Source: an uncultured Bacteroidales bacterium
GTDB taxonomy: Bacteria; Bacteroidota; Bacteroidia; Bacteroidales; Paludibacteraceae
DNA length: 64,000 bases
Assembly (NCBI GenBank): GCA_902774185.1
Contig: CACYHE010000008.1
Coordinates: forward strand, 62,001-126,000
Direction: 5' to 3'
Position numbers and translations under genes: made by a program. The number at the start of each line of letters is the position of its first letter. Positions within the stretch are counted from its first letter, which is position 1. The notes beneath the pieces were generated by a model, which searched no databases, had not been told where the DNA came from, and saw only the letters and a program-made list of their open reading frames with translations. Below, in pieces: positions 45,625 through 54,850 of this stretch.

Positions 45625-45655
45625 TTGCATATGTCAAAAAAAAGCAGTACTTTTG
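45625..45655 (+). promoter_or_regulatory. Promoter of the rimP-nusA-infB operon
   Basis: CTTGCATATGTCA, an A run and TACTTTTG (45648-45655). A second CATATGC copy just upstream gives a GCATATGC-TT-GCATATGT palindrome. The transcript would start near 45662, giving a leader of about 115 bases. Confidence 0.75.
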
Positions 45656-45669
45656 CAGCGTGAAATGAA

Positions 45670-45695
45670 TGAGGGGACCCCGAAAGGTTCCCTCA
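45670..45695 (+). promoter_or_regulatory. Leader hairpin of the rimP-nusA-infB operon
   Basis: TGAGGGGACC (45670-45679) pairs with GGTTCCCTCA (45686-45695), ten pairs with one G-T, around loop CCGAAA, at the very 5' end of the transcript. No T run follows, so it is not a normal terminator. It may control mRNA stability or NusA autoregulation; this is inference. Confidence 0.55.
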
Positions 45696-45709
45696 CTTGT
45701 ATAAAATAA

Positions 45710-45787
45710 GTTTGAAATGGTTTGAAAATGGTTTGAAATAGTTAACCATCTCAAACAACATCAAACAACATCAAACAATGTCAAACG
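45710..45787. repeat. Decanucleotide arrays in both orientations running into rimP
   Basis: Three units of GTTTGAAATG type are followed by four units of ATCTCAAACA/ACATCAAACA type (10 bp). The two halves are complementary, so the leader can fold back on itself. The last unit contains the rimP start codon (ATGTCAAACG). Confidence 0.88.
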
Positions 45788-46236
45788 AAATACTTAAAAA
45801 TTGGATTGAGGAGTACCTGAAGGGTACGGAGTATGAGCTGATCACGCTGAATGTGTCGGCAGGTAATGACATCTTGGTTGAGGTGGACCGTCTTGCCGGA
45901 GTCGATGTCGATTTCTGTGCGGACTTGAACCGTTATCTGGTGGAGAAACTTGATGTCGTTGAACCGGACTATTCGCTCGAAGTAGGCAGCGTCAGTCTGA
46001 CCGATCCGTTCAAGACGAAGATGCAGTATGAGAAGAACCTGGGGCACGATGTTGAGGTGCTTATAGACGGCAAGAAGTTGCGTGGTCAATTGGTCAGCGT
46101 AGATGAAGAGACCTTCTCGGTGGACATTGAGCAGAAAGTGGCAGTGGAAGGTAAGAAACGCAAGGAGACGCAGATCATTACCCATACATGGCGCTATGAT
46201 GAACCGAAATATGTGAAATATGACCTCAAATTCTAA
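45778..46236 (+). CDS. rimP: Ribosome maturation factor RimP
   Basis: RimP helps mature the 30S subunit. The 152-residue protein has ELITLNVSAGNDILVEVDR, LNRYLVEKLDVVEPDYSLEVGSVSLTDPF (family: DYxLEVSSPGLxRPL) and a C-terminal SH3-like domain with GKKLRGQLVSVDEETFSV. It lies directly before nusA as in most bacteria. The start codon and codons 2-3 are part of a decanucleotide array, so MSN is repeat-derived. Confidence 0.94.
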   Translation: MSNEILKNWIEEYLKGTEYELITLNVSAGNDILVEVDRLAGVDVDFCADLNRYLVEKLDVVEPDYSLEVGSVSLTDPFKTKMQYEKNLGHDVEVLIDGKKLRGQLVSVDEETFSVDIEQKVAVEGKKRKETQIITHTWRYDEPKYVKYDLKF

Positions 46237-46267
46237 ATCGTAAATCGTAAAATCGTAAATATAAATT
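46233..46267. repeat. Short-period array between rimP and nusA
   Basis: About four units of TAAATCG/TAAAATCG; the first overlaps the rimP stop codon. Confidence 0.83.
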
Positions 46268-47533
46268 ATGGCAACAGCAAACAAACAACAAGAATCAATC
46301 AATTTGATTGATATCTTTCAAGAATTTAATGAGTTCAAGCGCATTGACAAGCAGACCTTTATCAATGTGCTCAAAGATTCCTTCACCAGTGTGATCACGA
46401 AGATGTACGGCAACGCGGCTAACTATGACGTGATCGTGAACCCGGATAAGGGTGACTTGGAGATCTACCGTAACCGTCTGGTGATGGAGGATGACGATGT
46501 GGCGAATCCGGAGACGCAAATCGCACTCAGCGATGCCCTTAAGTTGGATGACGAGGCAGAGGTAGGCGAGGAAGTAACGGATAAGGTAGAGATGCAGTCT
46601 TTCGGTCGCCGTATGATCCTGAATCTCCGTCAGACCCTGGCTTCGAAGATCCTGGAGTTGCAGAAGGAGAGCCTGTATCAGAAATACAAAGAGATGGTGG
46701 GTGACATCGTTACCGGTGAACTCTATCAGGTTTGGAAGAAAGAGATGCTGCTCTTGGATGAGGACGGCAACGAACTGTACCTGCCCAAGCAGAACCAGAT
46801 ACCTACCGACTACTACCGCAAAGGCGAGATGGTTCGTGCCGTAGTCGTACAGGTGGACAATAACAACCAGAACCCGAAGATCATCCTTTCCCGTACCGCT
46901 CCTTTGTTCTTGCAACGTCTGTTTGAACAGGAGGTTCCGGAAGTGAAAGAAGGTCTGATCGCCATCAAGAATATCGCCCGTATCCCGGGTGAGCGTGCCA
47001 AAGTGGCAGTAGAGACCTTCGATGAGCGTATCGATCCGGTAGGCGCTTGTGTCGGTGTCAAGGGTGCCCGTATCCACGGTATCGTTCGTGAGTTACGGAA
47101 CGAGAATATCGACGTAATCAGTTACACCTCGAATATCAACCTCTATATCCAACGTGCGTTGGCACCGGCTAAGATCTCCAGCATGGAAATAGATGAAGAG
47201 TCGAAGACGGCTAAGGTCTATCTCCAACCGGATGAGGTAAGTCTCGCTATCGGTAAGGGCGGTTATAACATCAAGTTGGCTTGCATGTTAACCGGTTACC
47301 AGATCGATGTCTATCGTGAGATCAACGAGCAAGACCTGGACGATATCTACTTGGACGAGTTCAACGATGAGATCGATCAATGGGTTCTCGATGCCTTCAA
47401 AGCAATCGGTCTGGACACCGCCAAGGATGTACTGGGTACGAGCAAGGAAGAGTTGCTCAAGAAGACCGACCTCGAGGAAGAAACCATCGACGAGGTGCTC
47501 CGTATCCTTGCGGCTGAGTTCGAAAACGACTAA
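46268..47533 (+). CDS. nusA: Transcription termination/antitermination factor NusA
   Basis: NusA binds RNA polymerase and RNA and modulates pausing and termination. The 421-residue protein has the N-terminal polymerase-binding domain, an S1 domain (GDIVTGELYQVWKKEM; the family's YRKGE here as YYRKGEMVRAVVVQV), and KH domains with RIPGERAKVAVETFDERIDPVGACVGVKGARI (~238-269) and LQPDEVSLAIGKGGYNIKLA. A short C-terminal helical part (LGTSKEELLKKTDLEEETIDEVLRIL) matches one acidic repeat. Middle gene of rimP-nusA-infB. Confidence 0.97.
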   Translation: MATANKQQESINLIDIFQEFNEFKRIDKQTFINVLKDSFTSVITKMYGNAANYDVIVNPDKGDLEIYRNRLVMEDDDVANPETQIALSDALKLDDEAEVGEEVTDKVEMQSFGRRMILNLRQTLASKILELQKESLYQKYKEMVGDIVTGELYQVWKKEMLLLDEDGNELYLPKQNQIPTDYYRKGEMVRAVVVQVDNNNQNPKIILSRTAPLFLQRLFEQEVPEVKEGLIAIKNIARIPGERAKVAVETFDERIDPVGACVGVKGARIHGIVRELRNENIDVISYTSNINLYIQRALAPAKISSMEIDEESKTAKVYLQPDEVSLAIGKGGYNIKLACMLTGYQIDVYREINEQDLDDIYLDEFNDEIDQWVLDAFKAIGLDTAKDVLGTSKEELLKKTDLEEETIDEVLRILAAEFEND

Positions 47534-47548
47534 AGCGATGAAATCGCT

Positions 47549-47672
47549 CTAATTTACCATTGGGTCATTTACCATGTACCATTGATGTACCATTTGGCAA
47601 TTTAGCCATTTAACTAAATGATTCAATGAACAAATAAATGACCAAATAGTAAATGATTTAATCGTAAATTAT
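47549..47672. repeat. Long repeat array between nusA and infB
   Basis: Tandem TTACCAT/CATTTACC-like units are followed by complementary AAATGA/GTAAATG units, so the 145-bp gap can fold. GGTCATTTACCATGTACCAT at 47563-47582 recurs at 50337 and, inverted, at 53072. Confidence 0.85.
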
Positions 47673-47678
47673 AATTTT

Positions 47679-50324
47679 ATGGCTATAAAACTAATTAAAG
47701 CATGTAAAGAATTAAATATTGGTATGGCTACTCTCACCGCATGGTGTGAGAAGAACGGTCATGCCATCGAGTCGGATCCGAACGTGCGTATAGACGACGA
47801 CCTCTATTTGCTTCTTGCCAAAGAGTTCAGCAAGGACTTGGCAGTCAAGTTGGAAGCAGACCGTCAGGCGGCGGAACGTGCCGCACGTGAAGATGCGGAG
47901 CGGGCTGCTGCCGAGGCGGCTAAACGGGCTCGTGAAGAAGCGGAAGCTGCTCGTGCGGCAGAAGAAGCGGCGAAACGGGAAGCAGAACGTGTAGCAGCTC
48001 AGAAAGCAGCCGAAGAAGCTGCGGCTGCCAAGGCGAAGGCGGAGGCGGAGAGAGCGGCAGCGCAAGCAGCGAAGAGCGAAGAGGTAAAAGCGAAGAGTGA
48101 AGAACCCGAACCGGCTCCGGAGAAACCGAAGAAGGAGATCTTTACCTTGGGTAAACCGCAACTGAAGACAGCTCCGAAGGTGCTCGGTAAGATTGACCTC
48201 GACTCGATCGATACCTCTACCCGTCCTGCCAAGAAAACCAAAGAGCAGAAACGCAAAGAGCGGGAGGAACGTCAACAGTTGCAACATGAGCAACAACAAG
48301 CAGCCGCTGCGGAACGTCGTAAACGTGAGCGTATCAAGAACAACGCAGCCAAAGTAGATCCGAACGACAAGCGTAACCAGGCGGGTAAGAAGAACAAAAA
48401 CAACAAGCCTCGTGAAGCTACACAGGAAGAGGTGGATAAGGCACTGAAGGAGACGCTCAACCGTCTTCAACAGAAACAGAACAAGTCCAACACGTCCAAG
48501 TACAAACGGGAACGTCGTGAGCAGGAGCGTGAGAAACTCGAACTCGAACGGATGGAGGCACAGGAGCAATCCAAAGTGCTCAAACTGACCGAGTTCGTGA
48601 CCGCTAATGACCTCGCCGTCATGATGAACGTACCGGTGAATAAGATCATTGGAACCTGTATGAGCCTTGGTTTGTTCGTGTCCATCAACCAGCGTCTCGA
48701 TGCCGAGACGATCAACCTCGTAGCCGAGGAGTTCGGTTTCACGACCGAGTACGTTTCTGCGAAGGTGGTAGAAGAGATCAACGCCGACGAGGTCATCAAC
48801 GATGAAGACATGGAGCCGCGTTGCCCGATCATCACCGTCATGGGTCACGTCGATCACGGTAAGACATCGCTCTTGGACCACATTCGTAATGCCAACGTCA
48901 TCGCCGGTGAGGCAGGTGGTATCACCCAGCATATCGGTGCGTATAATGTCAAGCTCAAGAACGGACAACATATCACCTTCTTGGATACCCCGGGTCACGC
49001 GGCCTTCACCGCCATGCGTGCACGTGGTGCCAAAGTGACGGATATCGCTATTATCATTATCGCTGCCGATGATGCGGTCATGCCGCAGACAATCGAGGCG
49101 ATCAACCATGCCCAGGCGGCTGGTGTTCCGATGGTCTTCGCTATCAACAAAGTGGATAAACCGGGTGCTAACCCTGATAAGATCCGTGAGCAACTCTCCA
49201 ACATGAACATCCTCGTCGAAGACTGGGGCGGTAAATACCAGTGTCAGGAGATATCTGCCAAGAAAGGAACGGGTGTTTATGAATTGCTGGAAAAAGTGCT
49301 GCTCGAAGCCGAACTGCTCGACCTTAAAGCAAACCCGAAACGTCGTGCGAAGGGGTCGGTCATCGAGTCTTCATTGGACAAGGGACGCGGTTACGTGGCT
49401 ACACTGCTCGTACAAGACGGTACGCTCCACATGGGGGATATCGTACTGGCAGGTACCTTCCACGGTCGTATCAAAGCGATGTTCAACGAACGTGGTCAGA
49501 AGATCACCGAAGTGCGTCCGGGTGAACCTTGTTCGATACTCGGTCTGAACGGTGCACCGCAAGCAGGTGACGAGTTTAACGTACTGCCGACCGAACAAGA
49601 GGCACGTGAGATCGCCAATAAACGCGAACAACTCCAACGTGAGCAGTCTATCCGTACCAAGAAACACGTCGGACTCGAAGAGATCGGTCGTCGTCTGGCT
49701 ATCGGTGACTTCAAGGAACTCAACATCATCGTCAAAGCCGATGTGGACGGTTCTGTCGAGGCAATTAAAGACTCGCTCATCAAACTCTCCACGGAGAACA
49801 TCCAAGTCAATGTTATCCACGGTGCTGTCGGTGCTATCTCGGATAGCGATGTCATGCTGGCTGCGGCTTCAGATGCCATCATCGTCGGCTTTAACGTCCG
49901 TCCTACTGGTACAGCTCGTCGGATGGCGGAGACCGAAGAGGTCGATATCCGTATCTACTCCATCATCTATGATGCGATCAACGAAGTCAAAGCCGCTATG
50001 GAAGGTATGTTGGCTCCGGAAGTCAAAGAAGAAGTCACTGCTACCCTTGAGGTACTGCAGACCTTCCACATCTCGAAGGTGGGGACCATCGCCGGTTGTA
50101 TCGTGCGTGAAGGTAAAATCAAACGCGGTAACAAGGTACGTGTCATCCGTGACGGTATCGTCATCAAGACCGTTGAACTGGCATCCCTCAAGCACGTCAA
50201 GGACGATATCAAGGAAGCCGGTGTCAACACCGAGTGCGGTCTGAGCCTCAAAGCGTACGACGATCTCCAACCGGGCGACATGCTCGAGTCCTTCGAAGAA
50301 ATTGAAGTAGCCAAGAGTCTTTGA
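47679..50324 (+). CDS. infB: Translation initiation factor IF-2
   Basis: IF-2 is the GTPase that brings initiator tRNA to the 30S subunit. The 881-residue protein has an N-terminal IF2_N-like helix, a long Ala/Glu/Arg-rich charged linker (~65-300), a second IF2_N domain ([29 protein letters not shown]), then the GTPase core: G1 [11 protein letters not shown] (~389-399), G3 [10 protein letters not shown]4 NKVDKP and the C-terminal domains ending [19 protein letters not shown]. Complete. Last gene of rimP-nusA-infB; rbfA does not follow. Confidence 0.98.
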   Translation: MAIKLIKACKELNIGMATLTAWCEKNGHAIESDPNVRIDDDLYLLLAKEFSKDLAVKLEADRQAAERAAREDAERAAAEAAKRAREEAEAARAAEEAAKREAERVAAQKAAEEAAAAKAKAEAERAAAQAAKSEEVKAKSEEPEPAPEKPKKEIFTLGKPQLKTAPKVLGKIDLDSIDTSTRPAKKTKEQKRKEREERQQLQHEQQQAAAAERRKRERIKNNAAKVDPNDKRNQAGKKNKNNKPREATQEEVDKALKETLNRLQQKQNKSNTSKYKRERREQEREKLELERMEAQEQSKVLKLTEFVTANDLAVMMNVPVNKIIGTCMSLGLFVSINQRLDAETINLVAEEFGFTTEYVSAKVVEEINADEVINDEDMEPRCPIITVMGHVDHGKTSLLDHIRNANVIAGEAGGITQHIGAYNVKLKNGQHITFLDTPGHAAFTAMRARGAKVTDIAIIIIAADDAVMPQTIEAINHAQAAGVPMVFAINKVDKPGANPDKIREQLSNMNILVEDWGGKYQCQEISAKKGTGVYELLEKVLLEAELLDLKANPKRRAKGSVIESSLDKGRGYVATLLVQDGTLHMGDIVLAGTFHGRIKAMFNERGQKITEVRPGEPCSILGLNGAPQAGDEFNVLPTEQEAREIANKREQLQREQSIRTKKHVGLEEIGRRLAIGDFKELNIIVKADVDGSVEAIKDSLIKLSTENIQVNVIHGAVGAISDSDVMLAAASDAIIVGFNVRPTGTARRMAETEEVDIRIYSIIYDAINEVKAAMEGMLAPEVKEEVTATLEVLQTFHISKVGTIAGCIVREGKIKRGNKVRVIRDGIVIKTVELASLKHVKDDIKEAGVNTECGLSLKAYDDLQPGDMLESFEEIEVAKSL

Positions 50325-50326
50325 TA

Positions 50327-50440
50327 TTTACCATTTGGTCATTTACCATGTACCATTTATTGAACCATTTAGTTATTTAGCCAAATGACTCAATGAACAA
50401 ATAAATGAACAAATGGTACTTGTAAAAATGGTACATTGAA
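50327..50440. repeat. Long repeat array after infB
   Basis: Same building blocks as the array before infB (shared GGTCATTTACCATGTACCAT and CAATGAACAAATAAATGA), so infB is flanked by related arrays. Confidence 0.85.
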
Positions 50441-50473
50441 AAAATATGGAGCGTCAAATGCGCTCCATATTTT
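50441..50473. terminator. Bidirectional terminator between infB and batE, partly coding
   Basis: AAAATATGGAGCG pairs perfectly with CGCTCCATATTTT (13 pairs, loop TCAAATG), with A and T runs for both directions. The right half encodes the last residues of BatE (QNMERI and the stop codon). Confidence 0.85.
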
Positions 50474-51218
50474 GTTGTTTGATCCAACCTTCGTTCTTGC
50501 CGACACGGATGTTACACCATTCGCCGATGACGTCATGAATCGTCACTTTGGTACCTTCGTGCAGCGTGAACAGGTCGGTACCGGAACGGTCGGGAGAGGA
50601 CTTGGCATTGACTGTCCCTTGCGTGATGATGGCTTCGTTACGCAGGGTGTCCCGTTTATGCAGCGAGGCGGCGTTACAACCGGCTAAGATAGAGAAGAGC
50701 AGGGCAATCCATGCCACATGAAAAGCCGTCTTGCGTAACCATACCGTGCGACCTAACAGGAAGAGCATCACGCCGATGAGCATCAAGATGAACAAACTGA
50801 CGGAGGTGGTGAACCAACTGCGTTCCGACAGGCTGTTTCGGAAATTCTTAAACCATGTAGCCAGTACGAAATCCGATTTCTGGATATTATCCACAATGCG
50901 ACTTTGCGCGAAGGTCAAGTTGTACTGCGCGTCCTTGTGATGGGGATCCAAACGCAGCGCACGTTCGTACGCCAATATCGCTTGTGCCAACTCACCTTGT
51001 TTGAAACGGGCGTTGCCTAAGTTGTAATAGAGCGTAGCGCTTTGATTTTCTGCCAACAAGGCCTCATACGTGATTGCCGCCTCTTCGTATCGCCCTTCCG
51101 CATAAGCGGTGTTAGCTTCATCAAACGATGTTTGCGCAAAGGTCAGTGCACTAATCAATAAGGTCGGTATAACGATATACCGGTATACCGGAATGCCGAA
51201 TATTTTTATATCTCTCAT
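50454..51218 (-). CDS. batE: BatE: TPR protein with SH3-like C-terminal domain
   Basis: BatE belongs to the Bacteroides aerotolerance (Bat) system, thought to work in the envelope. The 254-residue protein has a signal peptide, TPR repeats (EANTAYAEGRYEEAAITYEALLAEN, ATLYYNLGNARFKQGELAQAILAYERALRLDP), one or two membrane helices (~134-155 and ~165-185, the latter with LFSILAGC) and a C-terminal SH3b-like domain (NAKSSPDRSGTDLFTLHEGTKVTI). It overlaps batD by 4 bases and its last codons form part of a terminator. Confidence 0.88.
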   Translation of the reverse strand: MRDIKIFGIPVYRYIVIPTLLISALTFAQTSFDEANTAYAEGRYEEAAITYEALLAENQSATLYYNLGNARFKQGELAQAILAYERALRLDPHHKDAQYNLTFAQSRIVDNIQKSDFVLATWFKNFRNSLSERSWFTTSVSLFILMLIGVMLFLLGRTVWLRKTAFHVAWIALLFSILAGCNAASLHKRDTLRNEAIITQGTVNAKSSPDRSGTDLFTLHEGTKVTIHDVIGEWCNIRVGKNEGWIKQQNMERI

Positions 51219-53041
51219 ATTTTTTCGTTTTCGAGGTTATTAATCAAGTTCGTGGTCGCTTTGTACAGGTCATCCATCGCATGGTCGGTGGCAGGTGCAT
51301 AACGGGCAAATTCTGCCGTAGAGAGTACGTCTTTGACCTCTTTAATAAGCGTATCCGATACCCCTTTCTGCATCAAGATAGAAGCGATGTTCTCCTTGTT
51401 AAGGTCAGCGGTAGGGATAGACAGACGGTCGCTCAGATAGATCCATGCCGCACGTTCGATCTCTGCATAGAAGGCATCTTTGTTATTGGCTTTCAACGCA
51501 GTAGCGGCAGCCTTCAGACGTTTCTGTGCCACTTTATTGGCTTGTTTGTACCGTACTCGTGTGATGTCCGCATTCTCCTTGATCTGCTTACGCAGCACGA
51601 TAAGGATAACTATCGACAGAATAAGCGGCACTACGAAGTAAAGCCAAATCAGATCTGTGTTCTGTAGTCTTTGTTCTGTGCTCTTTTTCGGTGCCTTGGT
51701 GTCAATATACCGTATATCCGTTCCGAGTTGTTTGATGTCCTCTTTATGCGTGTACGTGATAACCTGTCCTTCACCATTTTCACCATTTGCACCATTTGCA
51801 CCATTCCCCCTATTCACATGAATGGTATATTCGGGAGACGAGAGGGTCTTGTAGGTCTTCTCTTCGATATCGAAATAACTGAATCGGATAGCCGGTACGG
51901 TGTACTCACCTGCGCTGCGGGCTATAGCCAGATACTCAATGGATTTGGTTCCGCTCACACCTGAAGTGGTCGTATTGAAGTTATTGGTTACTTTCGGGTC
52001 ATAAGGCTCAAAACCTTCCGGCCAGTCGATAGCGGGTGTCTTGAGCAGTTTCATGTTGCCTGCTCCGGTGATGTCCAGTTTGATAGTCACGGCATCGTTG
52101 GCTTGGATGTCGGTCTGAGAGATAGACGGAACCATACTGAATTTACCTACACCGCCACTGAAACCTGCCGGTTTACCGCCGGGCAGCGGAACCACGTGAA
52201 TCGTAGCTTTCGGCGCCGTGATGGTTCGGGTGACGTTCGTATAGGTTTCAAAGAAACTATCGAAAATACTACGAACCTGTTGTTGGGTCTGCACACGCAG
52301 AACAGCTTCAAACACAGCGGGGTCGATGACAATGTCCCCCGAATGTTGCGGATAGAGCACCGTGCGATAGAGTACGGCGGTCTGGTAGTTCCGACCGTTA
52401 TAATGCTCCAACTGCGTCTGTATCTGCCCCTGATCCAGGTCTTGCTTGAGGAAACCGGTGAACTCCGGTAACTTGGTGTTGTTGGTTAACTGCGCCACAT
52501 CAACATTGGCGAAATAGAGCTTGTAGGTCACTAACAACGCTTCCTGTTCCTGCACATTGGTCTTGGAGACGATCGTTCGAACGAAGAGGTTGTCGGAATT
52601 GGCATTGACTGACGGCTGTTGGCTGTTAGCCGTTGGCTGTTGACTGTTAGTCGGTTGGTCTTCCGGTAACACTTCGATACGCACACCGTTGGACTGCACC
52701 TGTTCGCCCTCTACTTTGACGGTTGCCGGAGCGATGGTATAGGTTCCTTCGCGTCGCGCCATCAGCGTGTAGGTGTAGGTCTGCGTGAAAGAAGACGTAC
52801 GATGTCCGTTCACGAAAGAAGTACTGGAACTGGTACTGGAGTAGGGACCTGCCAGCAAATCGAAATCGGTGAACTCGGGAGCACGCAGATCGCGACTGCG
52901 TTGGTTGACCGTGTACGTTAACTGGAACGGTTTGCCTACGATCACCTGACTTGGTGCCTGTCCTTTAAAAACAACCTCATCGGCATACGCGCCTAACGCG
53001 ATGCCGACAAAGCTCAATAAAACTAATAATCTATATCTCAT
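51215..53041 (-). CDS. batD: BatD: large envelope protein of the Bat operon
   Basis: A 608-residue protein beginning MRYRLLVLLSFVGIALGAYA (signal peptide). It has the BatD pattern: FKGQAPSQVIVGKPFQLTYTVN, FDLLAGPYSSTSSSTSFVNG (family: F..l.GP..S.S.....G), EALLVTYKLYF, beta-rich domains, a membrane helix near residues 467-487 (LIWLYFVVPLILSIVILIVL) and a helical cytosolic C-terminus. Two repeat arrays add linkers: PTNSQQPTANSQQPSVNAN (52609-52655) and GNGANGANGENGEG (51775-51805). Confidence 0.9.
   Translation of the reverse strand: MRYRLLVLLSFVGIALGAYADEVVFKGQAPSQVIVGKPFQLTYTVNQRSRDLRAPEFTDFDLLAGPYSSTSSSTSFVNGHRTSSFTQTYTYTLMARREGTYTIAPATVKVEGEQVQSNGVRIEVLPEDQPTNSQQPTANSQQPSVNANSDNLFVRTIVSKTNVQEQEALLVTYKLYFANVDVAQLTNNTKLPEFTGFLKQDLDQGQIQTQLEHYNGRNYQTAVLYRTVLYPQHSGDIVIDPAVFEAVLRVQTQQQVRSIFDSFFETYTNVTRTITAPKATIHVVPLPGGKPAGFSGGVGKFSMVPSISQTDIQANDAVTIKLDITGAGNMKLLKTPAIDWPEGFEPYDPKVTNNFNTTTSGVSGTKSIEYLAIARSAGEYTVPAIRFSYFDIEEKTYKTLSSPEYTIHVNRGNGANGANGENGEGQVITYTHKEDIKQLGTDIRYIDTKAPKKSTEQRLQNTDLIWLYFVVPLILSIVILIVLRKQIKENADITRVRYKQANKVAQKRLKAAATALKANNKDAFYAEIERAAWIYLSDRLSIPTADLNKENIASILMQKGVSDTLIKEVKDVLSTAEFARYAPATDHAMDDLYKATTNLINNLENEKI
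51775..51805. repeat. In-frame nonanucleotide array in batD
   Basis: Four units of ACCATTTGC/ACCATTTTC type (9 bp), giving the three-residue repeat GAN/GEN in the linker before the C-terminal region. Confidence 0.85.
52609..52655. repeat. In-frame heptanucleotide array in batD
   Basis: Six units of GTTGGCT/GTTGACT/GTTAGCC type, read as PTNSQQP-TANSQQP, a seven-residue period. Confidence 0.92.
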
Positions 53042-53100
53042 AAAATGAATCAATATCTAAATGACCCAATAAATGGTACATGGTAAATGACCAAATGGTA
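53042..53100. repeat. Short-period array between batC and batD
   Basis: Units of AATGGTA/AAATGAC type; contains an inverted copy (53072-53092) of the segment found at both ends of infB. Confidence 0.83.
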
Positions 53101-53107
53101 AATGATT

Positions 53108-53827
53108 TTACCATTCTTTTTCTACGCGACGTTTCTTACCATGAACCTTTTGCCGTTTCTCTTGGGTGTCTTGTTCGTCTTGTTCCAAGGCTTGCAGGAT
53201 CTGTTCGGCAGTTTCTTTATCCATTTGATTCTCGTCTTGCTGTTGTTGCTGCTGTTGTTGTTGCTGTTCCTGCTGTTCCTGCTGCTCCTGATCCTGTTGG
53301 TCCTGTTGTTGCTGCTGTTGTTGCTGTTGTTGCTGCTGTTGTTGCTGATCTTGGTTCTGATCCTGATTTTGTTGCTGTTGTTGCTGCTCCAGGAACTGCA
53401 TCGCTTTGACCATGTTAAAACGTGTGTCGTTGTCGGAAGGGTTGGCACGGAGTGACTCTTGATAAGCGGCAACGGCGGGACCGTACTGCTGTTGTTTAAA
53501 ATAGCAGTTACCGATATTATGCATCACTTTGGAATAACGCGCTTTGTCCTTCTCGTTTTTCTTATCAAGCATCTGTTGCGCTTTATAAAACTCCTTCGCA
53601 GCATCATCGTATTTCTCTTGCTGGTACAAGGCGTCGCCTAAATTATAACGCGCCTCGTAACTGTCTTTATTGGTATCCAAGGCCCGGCGATAGTTGATCT
53701 CCGATTCCGTATAATGCTCTTTGCGGTACTGCTTGTTACCTTTGCGTACGTCACCGGCTTCGCGTTGGGCGAAGGTCAAATTGCAAATGACCAATAACAA
53801 ACTACATATAATAAATATCCGTTTCAT
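53108..53827 (-). CDS. batC: BatC: TPR protein with a long glutamine-rich tail
   Basis: A 239-residue secreted TPR protein. The start at MKRIFIICSLLLVICNLTFAQ gives a signal peptide; longer frames upstream read into batB. TPR helices: GNKQYRKEHYTESEINYRRAL, EARYNLGDALYQQEKYDDAAKEFYKAQ, HNIGNCYFKQQQYGPAVAAYQESL. Residues ~143-200 are almost all Gln with Asp, Asn and Glu, encoded by mixed CAG/CAA codons. The C-terminus is basic (KVHGKKRRVEKEW). It overlaps batB by 4 bases. Confidence 0.88.
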   Translation of the reverse strand: MKRIFIICSLLLVICNLTFAQREAGDVRKGNKQYRKEHYTESEINYRRALDTNKDSYEARYNLGDALYQQEKYDDAAKEFYKAQQMLDKKNEKDKARYSKVMHNIGNCYFKQQQYGPAVAAYQESLRANPSDNDTRFNMVKAMQFLEQQQQQQNQDQNQDQQQQQQQQQQQQQQQDQQDQEQQEQQEQQQQQQQQQQDENQMDKETAEQILQALEQDEQDTQEKRQKVHGKKRRVEKEW

Positions 53828-54849
53828 TGCGCTCTGAAAATATCCATTCGGGTGATTAATTTGTTCTTGCGGTTGAAGATGAAGAAGTCCACCAGCAGGA
53901 GCAGTAAAGCCGGTAATACGAACCATGCAAACTGCTCGTTATACTCGGTATAGGACTGCGTCTCGAACTCTTCTTTGCCTAACTTATCCAATTCTTTCTG
54001 GATGGCTTTCATGGCGGTGTTGGTATTGTCGCAGCGGACGTAGATACCATCTCCTGCTTGTGCGATCTCCCGGCACATGTCTTCGTTCAAACGGCTTACC
54101 ACAGGGTTACCGTTCCGGTCTTTGCGGTAGTTATTGGTTCCCGGCATCGGGATGAAGGTCCCTTCGGGTTTACCGATACCTACTACCATCGTCAAAATAC
54201 CATTCTCCCGTGCCTGTTTGGCTGCGGCAACAGCATCGTCTTCGTGGTTCTCACCATCGGTGATGACGATGATGACACGGCTGGCCTCGTTCATCTCGCC
54301 GAAACTGCGTACGCAGGTGTTGATAGCTGTACCGATAGCGGTTCCTTGCGTCTTGATCAGTTCCGGTTTGATCGTATTAAGGAACATCTTGGCGGATACA
54401 TAATCGCAGGTGATAGGTAACTGCACGAAAGCGTCTCCGGCAAAAACAACCAGACCCACTTTGTCGTTCACCATGTTATCCATCATCTTGCTCAGCATCT
54501 GTTTGGCACGGTCCAGACGGTTCGGCGCCACATCTTCGGCTAACATCGAGTTGGAGATATCCAAAGCGACCATCGCTTCGATACCGTTCCGTTTCTCGGT
54601 GCGTTCCTCCGTACCCCATTGGGGACGAGCCACAGCAATGATGAGTAAGGCATAGGCGACCATCAAAATAGCGAATTTGACAGTAGGACGTACCCTGCTG
54701 GCATTGGGCATCAAAACCTCCATCAACTCGGCATCGCCGAACGCCTTCAACTGGCGTCTCTTATGGTAGGTATAGACGATATATCCGGCTACAAAAACCG
54801 GTATCGTCACCAGCAACCATAATAATTCTATATTTGCAAATCTAAACAT
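53824..54849 (-). CDS. batB: BatB: von Willebrand factor A protein
   Basis: A 341-residue membrane-anchored VWA protein. Two N-terminal helices (~8-26 and ~55-75), the MIDAS motif DISNSM (DxSxS; ~95-100) with the later Thr and Asp (GTAIGTAI, ITDGENHEDD), and a C-terminal helix (FAWFVLPALLLLLVDFFIF). VWA domains bind protein partners through a metal ion. Next to batA, a paralogue. Confidence 0.92.
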   Translation of the reverse strand: MFRFANIELLWLLVTIPVFVAGYIVYTYHKRRQLKAFGDAELMEVLMPNASRVRPTVKFAILMVAYALLIIAVARPQWGTEERTEKRNGIEAMVALDISNSMLAEDVAPNRLDRAKQMLSKMMDNMVNDKVGLVVFAGDAFVQLPITCDYVSAKMFLNTIKPELIKTQGTAIGTAINTCVRSFGEMNEASRVIIVITDGENHEDDAVAAAKQARENGILTMVVGIGKPEGTFIPMPGTNNYRKDRNGNPVVSRLNEDMCREIAQAGDGIYVRCDNTNTAMKAIQKELDKLGKEEFETQSYTEYNEQFAWFVLPALLLLLVDFFIFNRKNKLITRMDIFRAQ

Positions 54850-54850
54850 A

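Noticed and set aside
47712..49193. Long minus-strand open frame opposite infB (about 490 codons)
   Set aside because: It lies wholly antisense to the well-conserved infB gene, its translation has no recognisable motif and is a composition artefact of the Ala/Glu/Arg-rich linker codons.
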